DNA of 64,000 nucleotides from Cercophora sp. LCS_1 (lineage: Eukaryota > Ascomycota > Sordariomycetes > Sordariales > Lasiosphaeriaceae), in the NCBI GenBank assembly GCA_036250225.1, contig JAPZLL010000038.1, positions 186,001-250,000 on the forward strand, written 5' to 3'. The position numbers were made by a program, and so were the translations under genes. Numbering within the stretch: the stretch's first letter is position 1; every line of letters starts with the position of its first letter. The notes below the pieces were generated by a model. The model was given only the letters and a program-made list of their open reading frames with translations, made no database searches and had not been told where the DNA came from. Positions 48,922 to 57,781 of this stretch are shown here, piece after piece.

Positions 48922-50894
48922 CTGGGAATGAGAAGTGGAGGACTTAATGAGGTATGAGGGATAGGTTTGACGATGGTACGTATGATATGATATGACATAG
49001 CTTAATGTAGTGGCTTTGTGGCGTTTTGATGATTGTGATGTGGACGTGGAAAAGGGGCGGTTGCTATGGAGAACACTGCCGCTCTGGATGACACCACGGA
49101 AAAGGGACTCGATTCGCTTAGAAGAACAAACATCTAGTCTATATTTCAGATAACTGAGCCCATACACTCCTTGAGAACGGGAAGAAAATGACTTCGAGGG
49201 AACCGATGACCTCCACCGAGAAAAATGGGGCCACATACCGAATCCGGTCGCGAGACAGGGGTTGTGACCAATGACTCGTTTCCTCTCGCTTTCTCGGCGA
49301 AGTGGGAGGTGATGCTAGCATCAATCTAGTGTCCCTCGCATCTTGGGGAATAGCTTTTCATGCAAAGACCTCACAGAATTGAGGCTTGCCATCGTCTCAG
49401 ACTACTACAACCGATCGGAGTGTCGAGAATTCATGGCGAAAAAAGTACATCCGTTTACCTGGTATTCCTTCAGAGTCTCCTCATCCTCAATACACCTTGT
49501 TGAAGATTCACTTTCTACACCACAGGACCCCGGCTGGACGGCAACTTAAACACGAATCCACTCGAGCTGTCAATACTTTGCTACATTCCGACGCAGACCA
49601 TGTCTGGCGGCAACTGGCGCACTTGGTCCTTCTAAGGTTTGGATGTGAGAGTGCTGTGGGAAGTGTCGCAATGTTTCTCAATCGCCAGCCAAAGCTTCAG
49701 TCGGGTTCTCTCATTGATATCAATATTTCTCCACATATGAAGGACTTTCTTGGCGGTGAGGTCAAATACTCGGTCAAACTTACCTTCGTGTTACTGTGAG
49801 CGTACACCACGCAAAGGATGCGATGGTAAACAGTGGAAAAGGCAGTTGGGGAAAAGCGATGGCATCGCCAAAGGCATGAAAGGCTGGACATGGAACAAAC
49901 AGGGTAGGAAGCATAGTTTTTGTCACCCACTTACCACCACCAGATTGACTTGAGGGATGGACTGCGGAGAATTGAAAACCCAAAGGCGGCAGCGATCGGC
50001 ACACCAAGACACCACATGTGGTGACGTGCGTCGTGCAGTTTTCTCAAAACCAGGATTGTGTCCAGAGGAATCGAATAACCTGAGATGCAAAGCAGAACTG
50101 CGACGTCTGCAAGCCATGATTGACGTGACACTTATCCAATATGCATCATGCTGATAGCCAAATGCTCAAGTTCGAGGCTGTTTAGGTAGAGGACCTTGCC
50201 AATCAATCGGCAACTTGCAGCTTTGATGGTTGCTGGTTGACCTCGGCCCTCAGTCAGCGGCCGACAGGAAAGCCACGACGACTTGCGACATTTTGGGTCC
50301 CGATTGCCCCGCACGAAAACCGAGCCAAAAAGGCAGCCTATCACAGACCGCTGATTTTGCAGCCGTAACCCTGTCGAGACCCGCCTGTCCGGCAAGGCGC
50401 CAAGCCCCACGCGGGGAGGGCTAGGTGACGGATCGGGATTGGCCGGGTTCGCCTCCACATGCTTGGTTGCGCTGCGGGCCTCAGTTCGACGTCAGGACAA
50501 TCCCCTTCACCTTCTTCTTGCCCACCACCACGCCCGAATTTCGCGCAGACCGCCCGTCATTCTTGTCACACCAACGCCTGTTCACCTATTTCCGTCGTCC
50601 GGATCCCTATCTGCCGCTGGCGCGCCATCCCGACCGCGCGAGTCACGCAATCGCAGCCCACACGAGGGCAAACCGGCCCTTGAAAGAAGGAAACCTAGAT
50701 TCGCCACGTTTGTCACCATCCCGCGGGCTCTCTCGTCTCCTTGTCCGGCACGAAACCATACACCAGAAAATTTGCGGCCGGGCCGCCCGAAACGATCGGC
50801 TGTCTTTTTCTCGCATCTCACTGAAAACCGGCTTGGTTCGAGCGAGACAGACAATTCCCCCCCCGTCACAGGCATTTAGCGGTGTGCAACCCGC
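48922..50894. other. 2 kb gene-free stretch
   Basis: It contains the 3' UTR of the RGS-LOV gene and the promoter of the gene at 50895. Frames of 60-150 codons appear on both strands, mainly in the GC-rich right half (50400-50880), without family resemblance. No RNA gene was recognised. Confidence 0.55.
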
Positions 50895-51374
50895 ATGACG
50901 CCCAGCATGTCGACCCAGCGCCCCTTCTTCCTCTCCACATTCTTCGCCGCCTTCCGACAGCAGGCACCCTCGTCGCTCTCGGCCTCTGCTGCTGCGCAGC
51001 AACCAAACAAGCACACATCGCAGGCCGCGGGGCCGTCGTCCTACAACTCACCAGTCGCGGCGCCGCGCACCATATCGTCAGGCACCACGACACAAACCGC
51101 CGCATCGCCCGCACCATCAAGATCAGGCGTTCTCGGCCAGTTGCCGATCCACTCACCGCGATCACATCACCACGGCGGCATACCGATCCCCCAGCCAGGT
51201 AACAGGCGACGTGGGAGCGACAGCAGCAGCGAGGGGTTCCGGGAAGCGCTAGGGGCAGATAAACTATACATCGGAGGGCGAACGGCGACGGGGGAGGAAA
51301 AGTTCTTTAGGCTGGGAGTCGTGCGGAGGGTAAGGAGCGGTGACATGCTAAGCTTGGATCGACTGAGTTTATGA
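50895..51374 (+). CDS. small unknown protein, possibly mitochondrial
   Basis: An uninterrupted frame of 159 residues; a second ATG five codons in (50907) is also possible. The N-terminus (STQRPFFLSTFFAAFRQQ) is basic, aromatic and lacks acidic residues, as in a mitochondrial presequence, but this is weak evidence. The middle is Ser/Ala/Pro low-complexity. The last 55 residues look conserved in style: GNRRRGSDSSSEGFREA, GADKLYIGGRTATGEEKFF and RSGDMLSLDRLSL. I know no function for this pattern. The gene is convergent with the minus-strand gene at 51784-53118, 409 bp apart. Confidence 0.7.
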   Translation: MTPSMSTQRPFFLSTFFAAFRQQAPSSLSASAAAQQPNKHTSQAAGPSSYNSPVAAPRTISSGTTTQTAASPAPSRSGVLGQLPIHSPRSHHHGGIPIPQPGNRRRGSDSSSEGFREALGADKLYIGGRTATGEEKFFRLGVVRRVRSGDMLSLDRLSL

Positions 51375-51783
51375 GAGAGCATGGTAGAGTTGGAGCGTCA
51401 AATAACGGCTTAGATGGAAGACATCAAGATTATATGAATGTGATGACAAGGCTGGGGCGTTGGGAACGGCGTTAAGAGTATATGAACATGTATCATGGGC
51501 AGCAAAGGGCAAAGGATATGTACAAGCGGACGGGACCAGTACATCAGCCCGGCCGGCGATAAGTATACAAACGCAGGAGGATCATGTTTGGTGCCGGCTG
51601 TAGATTATCACGAAACAAGACGTGTCAACAGGCATAAAATGCGCGTCATCCGTTCTGATACCAAGTACTTATTCTGATGCACATGTGCTTCCGTTCCGGG
51701 TATCTTTCGTCCAAGCCCGAACGCCTTGCAAAAGAGCAAATCGAAAAGAACCAAGCCACCCACTCCCACCAGGCTCCCTATGT
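51375..51783. other. convergent 3' spacer
   Basis: The two flanking genes end toward each other across 409 bp. Nothing beyond presumptive 3' UTRs is seen. Confidence 0.55.
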
Positions 51784-53118
51784 TCACATCCATTTCTTTT
51801 CCTCCTCACCCGGAAACGGAATAGTCTCCCTCATCCTAGCCTGAATCTCCCATGACGAAACCTCTGAAACGAGACTACTGACCGACGACAAGAACTCGGT
51901 CGTGCCGTCAACACCCCAGCACTGCGAACACGTGCCCTTCCACCGGTTCAACTCATCCTTGTACGAAGCTTGACCCTCCCCATCAACGAAAACCGGGGTT
52001 CCTAGCATGGCGATCTCCCAAAGACTCTGGTTGATCCTCCCCCTTCTTCCCTTGAGATCCAACTGCCCGTCCCTCTTGACAATGAACAGCTGCGTCAGGA
52101 TCATGTACTGACGCAACGATTCCCGATGGGACACATTGCACTGCTCGTTGCTGCACGGCCACTCGTACGTATTCTGTGTCAGCTGCTCATACCAACGCGC
52201 CACGCTGCGTATCAGACGCGGGAGAACGGACGCGCGGGCATCGACGATAGCGTCGATGGTTTCCTGACCGCAAGTGGTCGCGTCGAGAAAGTACCGTGAC
52301 AGCGGATGCCTGAGAGTCTTATTGCCGTGCGAGTTGACAGATGGCTGGCAGAGATAACCGATGCGACCTCTAATCGCTTTGTAGTACTCCGGCCAGCTGA
52401 AGACGATGCAGGTGTGAAGGGCCATTTCCCAAGCGCCCTTGGGCATGTCGAGGGCGATCTTTTCGTTGGAGAGCATGTCTTTGACGAGGGACTGTAGGCA
52501 GGATTGGAAGTGGGCGTCGAGGAGCGGGGAGGGGGTTAGGATCGGCTGGTAGTGGGCGAGGAGGAAGAGCTCGCGGAGTTCGAGGGTTCCAATGACAACT
52601 TCATCTTCGTTGTTGTCCTCGGCGTTGTGTTTCTCACTGGATTTCTGCTTACTCTTGTTGCTGAGCTGGTCGATGATGCGGAGGAGCTTGTGAGTTGTTC
52701 TAACTACGCTCTTGAGGAGGCCCATGGGGGGGTTCTCGGCGAGCGAACAGGTTTCGACTGCCACATCAAGGACATAGAAGGTGCCGCCGGGCTTTTGCTT
52801 GCTCCAAAACTCGGGCAAATGTGGAAGGATGGACTCGTTGACCACGAACTGGAACATGAAATTTCTGCGGATCAGGACCATGAGCCGGATGGTTCCGTCC
52901 TCGCTGACTTTGATTGTATTGCGAGACGTGATGTTCTCGTCGGGGGCCCGGACAGCGGTGGTTTGAGGGAGTGAGGCTTCGGGTCGCTTGGGCTCTTGAT
53001 CTTCGACTCCGCCCACTGTTTCCAGGGACCTTGGCTCTGGCTGGTCTTGACCGTCTTCGGCGTCCGCCATAACCGAGTCTTCGCGATGGGGGGAGGCTTG
53101 ATCCTCGTTCGAGTCCAT
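51784..53118 (-). CDS. unknown fungal protein with possible zinc-binding cysteines
   Basis: An uninterrupted frame of 444 residues with ATG at 53118. Residues 1 to about 65 are acidic and disordered. The rest is mixed alpha/beta with a well-packed look: GTIRLMVLIRRNFMFQFVVNE, GGTFYVLDVAVETC and ELRELFLLAHYQPILTPSPLL. A Lys/Glu/Asn-rich loop sits near residue 155. Two cysteine clusters, WPCSNEQCNVSH and GTCSQCWG, could coordinate a metal. I do not recognise the family; similar length and texture are common among uncharacterised Sordariomycete proteins. No signal peptide or membrane span is evident. It is confidently coding because of its length and clean composition. Confidence 0.8.
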   Translation of the reverse strand: MDSNEDQASPHREDSVMADAEDGQDQPEPRSLETVGGVEDQEPKRPEASLPQTTAVRAPDENITSRNTIKVSEDGTIRLMVLIRRNFMFQFVVNESILPHLPEFWSKQKPGGTFYVLDVAVETCSLAENPPMGLLKSVVRTTHKLLRIIDQLSNKSKQKSSEKHNAEDNNEDEVVIGTLELRELFLLAHYQPILTPSPLLDAHFQSCLQSLVKDMLSNEKIALDMPKGAWEMALHTCIVFSWPEYYKAIRGRIGYLCQPSVNSHGNKTLRHPLSRYFLDATTCGQETIDAIVDARASVLPRLIRSVARWYEQLTQNTYEWPCSNEQCNVSHRESLRQYMILTQLFIVKRDGQLDLKGRRGRINQSLWEIAMLGTPVFVDGEGQASYKDELNRWKGTCSQCWGVDGTTEFLSSVSSLVSEVSSWEIQARMRETIPFPGEEEKKWM

Positions 53119-54133
53119 GTTTACCTGGTTGGGTTAAGGTACCTAGTATTCCTAAATGCAGCGATCTCGGAACCCGGTGGAAGGAATGCTACTGCTCAGG
53201 TACTTGGGTAGGAATGCACTGCGAGAGATACTCGAGAAATGTTGATCAGTGAAAGATGGGAAGATAAGTACCTGTGTGTTGCCAGAAACTAGGAGATTTT
53301 GGTTGGTGGATGGCTTTCCCGGGGCAATCGATAAAATCGGACGAAATCAAGAGAGAGGGAATTTTATCAGAACAAGATGTCACTAGGTAGATATCAAGAA
53401 CTTGGGTATTAGGAATAGCAATAATTTTGTGTCTCAATCGAGCAACAGTTGAGATGAATGGAAATATTTTCTGAATCCCAAAATTGGAAGACATGTTGGG
53501 CACGCAGGAGGTACGCCTGGGAATCACAGATCACAATGAGCGCAGTCGCTTCCTTTAGGGCAATGGTGACCATTGAGAAGGAACTCCTAATGTCGGTTGG
53601 CAAATAAGGTAGGTAAGGTGCTCTTGCCCCGTACTCGAGCGACGGATGTGTCTTGAACCTCCCGAAGCCTTGAAGGATACCTTGATGTATTGGTGTTGTT
53701 TGAAGACGCGGTGGCTGTCTCAGGGACTCCAATACGGATGACCCAAACATATTTTTACGTGTGTGTTGATGGTGACCCAAACCAGCCCAGCGGAAATGCA
53801 GTCCAACAAAGTCGACCACTCAAGCATTAGCCCAACTCGTCGAGGGCCCCTCGAGTGTTGACTGTGACGGGGTCAGCCGGGAGTTCGACAACTGAGGACC
53901 AAATCTCCCATGCGCTCTTTCTCATCATGGAACTCGATATAAAATTGTTTTGAACTCTCTTTTCGGGGGCACATGCTCAGCCACATTGAGAATCTTGCCT
54001 ACCAAAGGCATCACAGGAAATTTGTTTTGTGAGTCACGGAGGCACTGGGACGGGAGTCCAGTCAGAGACCCACTTCACGCACGGAGCACCCGAGCCATGA
54101 CTCCCGCGTCCCGTCCTCATCGGCGCCGTTGGA

Positions 54134-54177
54134 CCGTGCACCACCGCAAACAGTGGAGTGTTTGCGGTGGTGCACGG
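54134..54177. repeat. perfect 19-bp inverted repeat with 6-nt loop
   Basis: The left arm (54134-54152) is exactly complementary to the right arm (54159-54177); the loop is GTGGAG. After one mismatch, two further outer pairs also match. It lies 20 bp before the assembly gap and about 140 bp upstream of the U2 RNA start. It could be a cruciform-forming promoter element, a transposon end, or an assembly artefact. Confidence 0.9.
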
Positions 54178-54262
54178 CCCCACCGCTCGGGACGAGANNN
54201 NNNNNNNCACCCCCTTTCTGTGGGTGTTGGGGGCGGGCCCCCACGGCCCCACCTCTCTGGAC
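54174..54262. repeat. imperfect direct repeat flanking the assembly gap
   Basis: ACGGCCCCACCGCTCGGGAC (54174-54193) recurs as ACGGCCCCACCTCTCTGGAC (54243-54262), matching 18 of 20 positions. The two copies bracket the run of Ns. This is what a collapsed or unresolved tandem repeat would look like, so the gap may hide further copies. Confidence 0.75.
54198..54207. other. assembly gap (10 N)
   Basis: Ten consecutive Ns. The fixed round number suggests a gap of unknown true size rather than ten unread bases. Its position beside a strong hairpin and direct repeats suggests structure-related sequencing failure. Confidence 0.98.
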
Positions 54263-54270
54263 TATAAAAT
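54263..54270 (+). promoter_or_regulatory. TATA-like box of the U2 snRNA gene
   Basis: TATAAAAT lies about 55 bp before the predicted U2 start. A long pyrimidine-rich tract (54281-54317) fills the space up to the start. The placement fits a Pol II snRNA promoter in fungi. The assignment is positional and not tested. Confidence 0.6.
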
Positions 54271-54316
54271 AAACCGCACCCCATCCTCTTTTCCTTCTTT
54301 TCTTCTTTTTTTCCCT

Positions 54317-54513
54317 TAGCTCTCTTTGCCTCTTTGGCTTAGATCAAGTGTAGTATCTGTTCTTTTCAGTTTAATCTCTGAAACTACTCTGACTAAGGAG
54401 TAGACCAAGATGATTCCAATTTTTGCACCTCCGGCTTCTCAACCCTCTGGGCTCATCCTATGGTTGGATGGCCACTGTGTCTCTGGTATTTCACTGTCTC
54501 CAGGCGACGCGAA
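54317..54513 (+). ncRNA. U2 spliceosomal snRNA
   Basis: The 5' domain CTCTTTGCC...TTTGGCTTAGATCAAG and TGTAGTATCTGTTCTTTTCAG matches U2 of yeasts and animals almost base for base. The branch-site-pairing element GTAGTA is at 54350-54355. Stem IIa (TTTCAG/CTGAAA), stem IIb (CTACTC/GAGTAG, 54384-54403), an Sm site AATTTTTG (54418-54425), stem III (CATCC/GGATG, 54454-54470) and stem-loop IV with the conserved loop TGGTATTTCACTGTCTCC (to about 54510) are all present in order. The length is about 197 nt. U2 base-pairs with the intron branch site and with U6 in the spliceosome. The gene appears complete; the exact ends are estimated to within a few bases. Short reading frames over this segment are accidental. 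Confidence 0.96.
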
Positions 54514-55088
54514 CCTTGCCTTTGCATTGCAATCTCGGGCTGCGGCTTGGGATGTGAAGAAATGGCTACCTGTTGCTTTGTGTATAGTGCTCGGGAAAAT
54601 GGTGTGTTTCTGCTTGGGCTGAGGGCTGAGGCTGCCTGAGCGGAACTTTTGTGTCGGAAGGAGCGCGCGCTGTTGATGAGCTATCAGTCTTATCGGGCGA
54701 CTTGTCCTGTAATGGCTCGCCATTGGCTTCCAGCACGTGACCCCCATCGTGGCTTTTTGGCGACCCGAGCGATGCCCCCGTTACGTTGGTTTCCCAAGAA
54801 AGACAACTCCGAATGGAACGTTGGGTTCATTGGGCCGTTTAAGAGCTCGCCTCTCTGTCCAACCGCGCACTTTGATAGCCTTGCGTCTGGCTGGACTTTG
54901 AGGGCTGCTCGGCGGCCCCTGAACTCAGCCGCAATACCCCTCGGCCGGTGTTTCAAGCTCAACTAACAAAGAACTTCAAGTCCTGAAGGTACATAAAACC
55001 GGAAACCTCCTCTTTTGAAGGTTGTATTCCTTCTTACTTCTTGCTAGCCGCATTTATCAGCTTGCTTCATCTTGTCAGGCACCGAAAC
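54514..55088. other. spacer between U2 and the HET-like gene
   Basis: It contains the U2 3' end signal region and the promoter of the HET-like gene, with a TACATAAAACC stretch near 54990. No coding exon is recognised. Confidence 0.5.
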
Positions 55089-57320
55089 ATGGGTATTACC
55101 CTTGACCTTCATCATCGGCGCGACGATGACTTTGACTTCGATGAGTTCTCCACTTATTTCAGGGGCAGTTCTGACAGCCAAGGGGAGAGCTCTCAGTCCA
55201 TAAAGCGTCGGTGTACTGGGCTTAGCGATGGGTCTACTTGCACAATCACACCTTCCACGTCCGAAACCAATACTGATTCCTACGAGCCCTACAACGACTG
55301 GTATGGGAGACAGCTAACGACACTGGAGACGAGGGGACAAGGCGGCGAAGCGATAACAATCCACAATGGAATCAAGTCGAGGGAAGTGCCAGTCACCGAT
55401 CTTCTGTCGTACTTCTGGACCGATCTCCCTGACGATGAGTGCATTACTTGCACTGGAGCTTTCTCCGTCGCCAATCCGCCAGTCAGGACCATCTCTTCAT
55501 CATTACAGCCAAGTCAGGACACTGGTATAGCGATCCAAGTCCACACCCGGCACTTTGCATGCTTGAAGCAGGATGCGCCTGCTCTAGTAACCGTGTCCCA
55601 TGTTTGGGAACCGGCTGTCGCTGAGGCAAATATGCGTGGTTCAGGATCGAAGCATGGGGCGGCAGCGCAATGTCTCTATCGTGTTATCAACAAGGTCCTC
55701 CCGGCCGCCACGGAGAAGTTTCAGTCATCGTGTGGAAGAATCGAACTGTGGCATGACTACCTCAGCGTCCCTCAATGGCGGACAGAACAGCAGCAGAGCC
55801 TCTTGTTGCTCCTACCTGAGATATACGCCACCGCAACCCTCTGTCTTATCCAGCTGGACGACGTCCCAACCGATACAATCATAAACCTAGCCGCTGGTGG
55901 GGATGTGCAGACCCAATACAAAAACTTGGCCAGTTTCTTCCGGGCAAAGTGGTTCAAAAGGATGTGGGTCTCTCTGGAGTATGCCCATTGCCGACGTGCG
56001 TTTGCGTACACTATGGACGACGAGATTATTGGTTATTTTGATGACACTGTGCAAGAAGATCCTTTCTCCTACTTCCTCGAGGGATCCTTCCAGCAGATGC
56101 GGCGCCTCATTGAAGAGACGACCAACCAAACGTTCCGCAACCTGTTCAAGCAAGTCCCAGTACCAATCCTGGGACCATTTATGGACATGCGCCAGATGGT
56201 CCGGCAACGTCGACAAAATCTCACGTTCGGGGAGGCTCTAGCTTTTGTCGCAGGACGCGACTGCCAGTGTTACCGAGATCGATTTGTCGCCATGTCTTCT
56301 TTCTTGAATGGGGGAACGTACAGCGAAGAGGCTGAACAGATCCCATTGACTGCAGAGGAGGCCTGCATTTGGCTAGCGAGGAAGTGTTTGGCGCGTGGAG
56401 ACTATACGCCGCTCCTGCTTTTAAGAACCGATGAGCGCCCGATACCCGGGGCTGTCTGGGTGGTTGGGCACGAGTCGATGGCGTGGCACATGTGGGATCT
56501 TGGGGCCGTTACATCACCGCCGAAGGTTGTTGAGATCGGCCTGGGCGGTGGTCAGATAACGCTTGACCTTCAGCTTGTCGGTCATATCGAGACATTTTAC
56601 CAAGATCGTGGAGGTTTCAGAAAAGGCGATGCCTGGGCCAACCTGGATTGCATCATTTCGATCATCTTGATTCACCAAGACGGTGTTGATGCGTCGGCGT
56701 TTGTCTCGACCCTGGAGAGGATATTCCCGATCCCGGAACCCGTAAGGACGTCGACCACGCCGATAACCTGGGCCGAATACCAGGAAATTCTCCCAGGGTT
56801 TGAGCAGCAGCTGGAAAGCCTCATCAGGGCCTATCTTCGGGCGCCTTGCCAGTCGACCACTAGATCTGCCCTCTGTCGGAACATTGCCGGCCTCCTTCGG
56901 TTTTCAGAGCGTCTAGGCGGGGCCTTGAACTCCTTCTCACGTCTCACGTATGGGAGAAACTCGCTGGGCACGACTAACAGCTACACCGAAGGTGTTGGTG
57001 CAATTCGTTGCCACGGCTGCGCGGGATTGCATCTCTACCGATTCATCTTTCTGAAAGTAGCACAGCAACGTTGGGCTAGTGTTAGGGTTTACCGAATTCC
57101 CGGGCTGGGCTTTACCTCATCATACCGCGGGGGAGTAGGGTTATTGGTCCTTGACGGTGTGATTGTGGGAAGGATGGTTTATGGAACCGAAGTCTGCGCT
57201 TGTGCAATTTCGGAGAAGGTCATCCTGAGGGGTGAGGCTCCGGTGGCGGTGGCCTCGTTCAAAGGTTCGAACCCCAGGTTCGGCCGAAATGTGATAGCTT
57301 TTGGGGGGGGGGAGGGGTAA
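55089..57320 (+). CDS. HET-like (heterokaryon-incompatibility domain) protein
   Basis: An uninterrupted frame of about 743 residues from ATG 55089 (context AAACATGG; the frame is open back to 55041 without an earlier ATG). After an acidic, disordered N-terminus, the HET-type blocks appear in order: ALVTVSHVWEPAVAEAN, IELWHDYLSVPQW and WFKRMWVSLEYAHCRRAFAY. In classical HET domains these correspond to the VSHxW, W(I/H)DxxCIxQ and WFxRxWxxQE motifs, here with substitutions (Ser for Cys, Ser for Gln). The C-terminal 450 residues have no recognised domain. HET proteins can trigger cell death on non-self recognition between fungal strains, but most members are untested. A homopolymer of nine Gs just before the stop may affect the exact C-terminus. 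It sits next to the U2 gene. Confidence 0.72.
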   Translation: MGITLDLHHRRDDDFDFDEFSTYFRGSSDSQGESSQSIKRRCTGLSDGSTCTITPSTSETNTDSYEPYNDWYGRQLTTLETRGQGGEAITIHNGIKSREVPVTDLLSYFWTDLPDDECITCTGAFSVANPPVRTISSSLQPSQDTGIAIQVHTRHFACLKQDAPALVTVSHVWEPAVAEANMRGSGSKHGAAAQCLYRVINKVLPAATEKFQSSCGRIELWHDYLSVPQWRTEQQQSLLLLLPEIYATATLCLIQLDDVPTDTIINLAAGGDVQTQYKNLASFFRAKWFKRMWVSLEYAHCRRAFAYTMDDEIIGYFDDTVQEDPFSYFLEGSFQQMRRLIEETTNQTFRNLFKQVPVPILGPFMDMRQMVRQRRQNLTFGEALAFVAGRDCQCYRDRFVAMSSFLNGGTYSEEAEQIPLTAEEACIWLARKCLARGDYTPLLLLRTDERPIPGAVWVVGHESMAWHMWDLGAVTSPPKVVEIGLGGGQITLDLQLVGHIETFYQDRGGFRKGDAWANLDCIISIILIHQDGVDASAFVSTLERIFPIPEPVRTSTTPITWAEYQEILPGFEQQLESLIRAYLRAPCQSTTRSALCRNIAGLLRFSERLGGALNSFSRLTYGRNSLGTTNSYTEGVGAIRCHGCAGLHLYRFIFLKVAQQRWASVRVYRIPGLGFTSSYRGGVGLLVLDGVIVGRMVYGTEVCACAISEKVILRGEAPVAVASFKGSNPRFGRNVIAFGGGEG

Positions 57321-57781
57321 GGTAGACTGAGTGAATCGGACTCGGGGTTCCCAAATGTTGGCTGCGGCTGTTGAGCCGTTTGGGGGGGATTTGGGAGGTT
57401 GGTGAGATTAGTAATCTATGTGCTTCGGCGAGGATTTCGTTTACCAGCTTGATTCATCAAAGAATGTAAGGTGCTTTGGAATGTTGATGCGTCTGTTGTG
57501 CCCCTTGGTTGCACGGAGGCTGGTTTAGTGTTGGCGTAAGGATTGGTGGGCGTGTCTTTTCGTTCGGGCGCAAGTCGGCGCTCTATCGATAAGGTGCCGC
57601 TGTAGCCAACGCGTCCCGACGCGACGCGGGGCACCTTCCAGGCCATACACTTTAAGCTGTTCGGGGACAAGGCACCCGTGCTTAACTCCGCAGTTGCATC
57701 ACCACCGCCAGGAAATCCCAGCGCCCTGACGTCCCTCTCAAACCCGCGAATGTAATTGCCTCCAGATTCCTCGCCGAAGCA
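57321..57781. promoter_or_regulatory. spacer and DDB1 promoter region
   Basis: These 461 bp lie between the HET-like gene and DDB1, both on the plus strand. An antisense frame (57416-57841) overlaps it but shows no family resemblance. No motif stands out. Confidence 0.5.

Larger units (their letters stand above)
53119..54262. other. upstream region of the 53118 gene and of the U2 snRNA gene
   Basis: The left part (53119-53800) is more AT-rich and includes the promoter of the minus-strand gene. The right part (54030-54260) is abruptly GC-rich, with a hairpin, a direct repeat and the assembly gap, just upstream of the U2 TATA-like box. No coding exon is seen. Confidence 0.5.

Noticed and set aside
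54410..54622. 70-codon open frame on the plus strand
   Set aside because: It lies over the 3' half of the U2 snRNA and just beyond. The RNA structure explains the sequence, and the translation matches nothing.
57258..57285. GGTTCGAACCCC, resembling a tRNA T-arm
   Set aside because: It is inside the HET-like coding frame, and no D-arm or anticodon arm lies upstream at the right distance.
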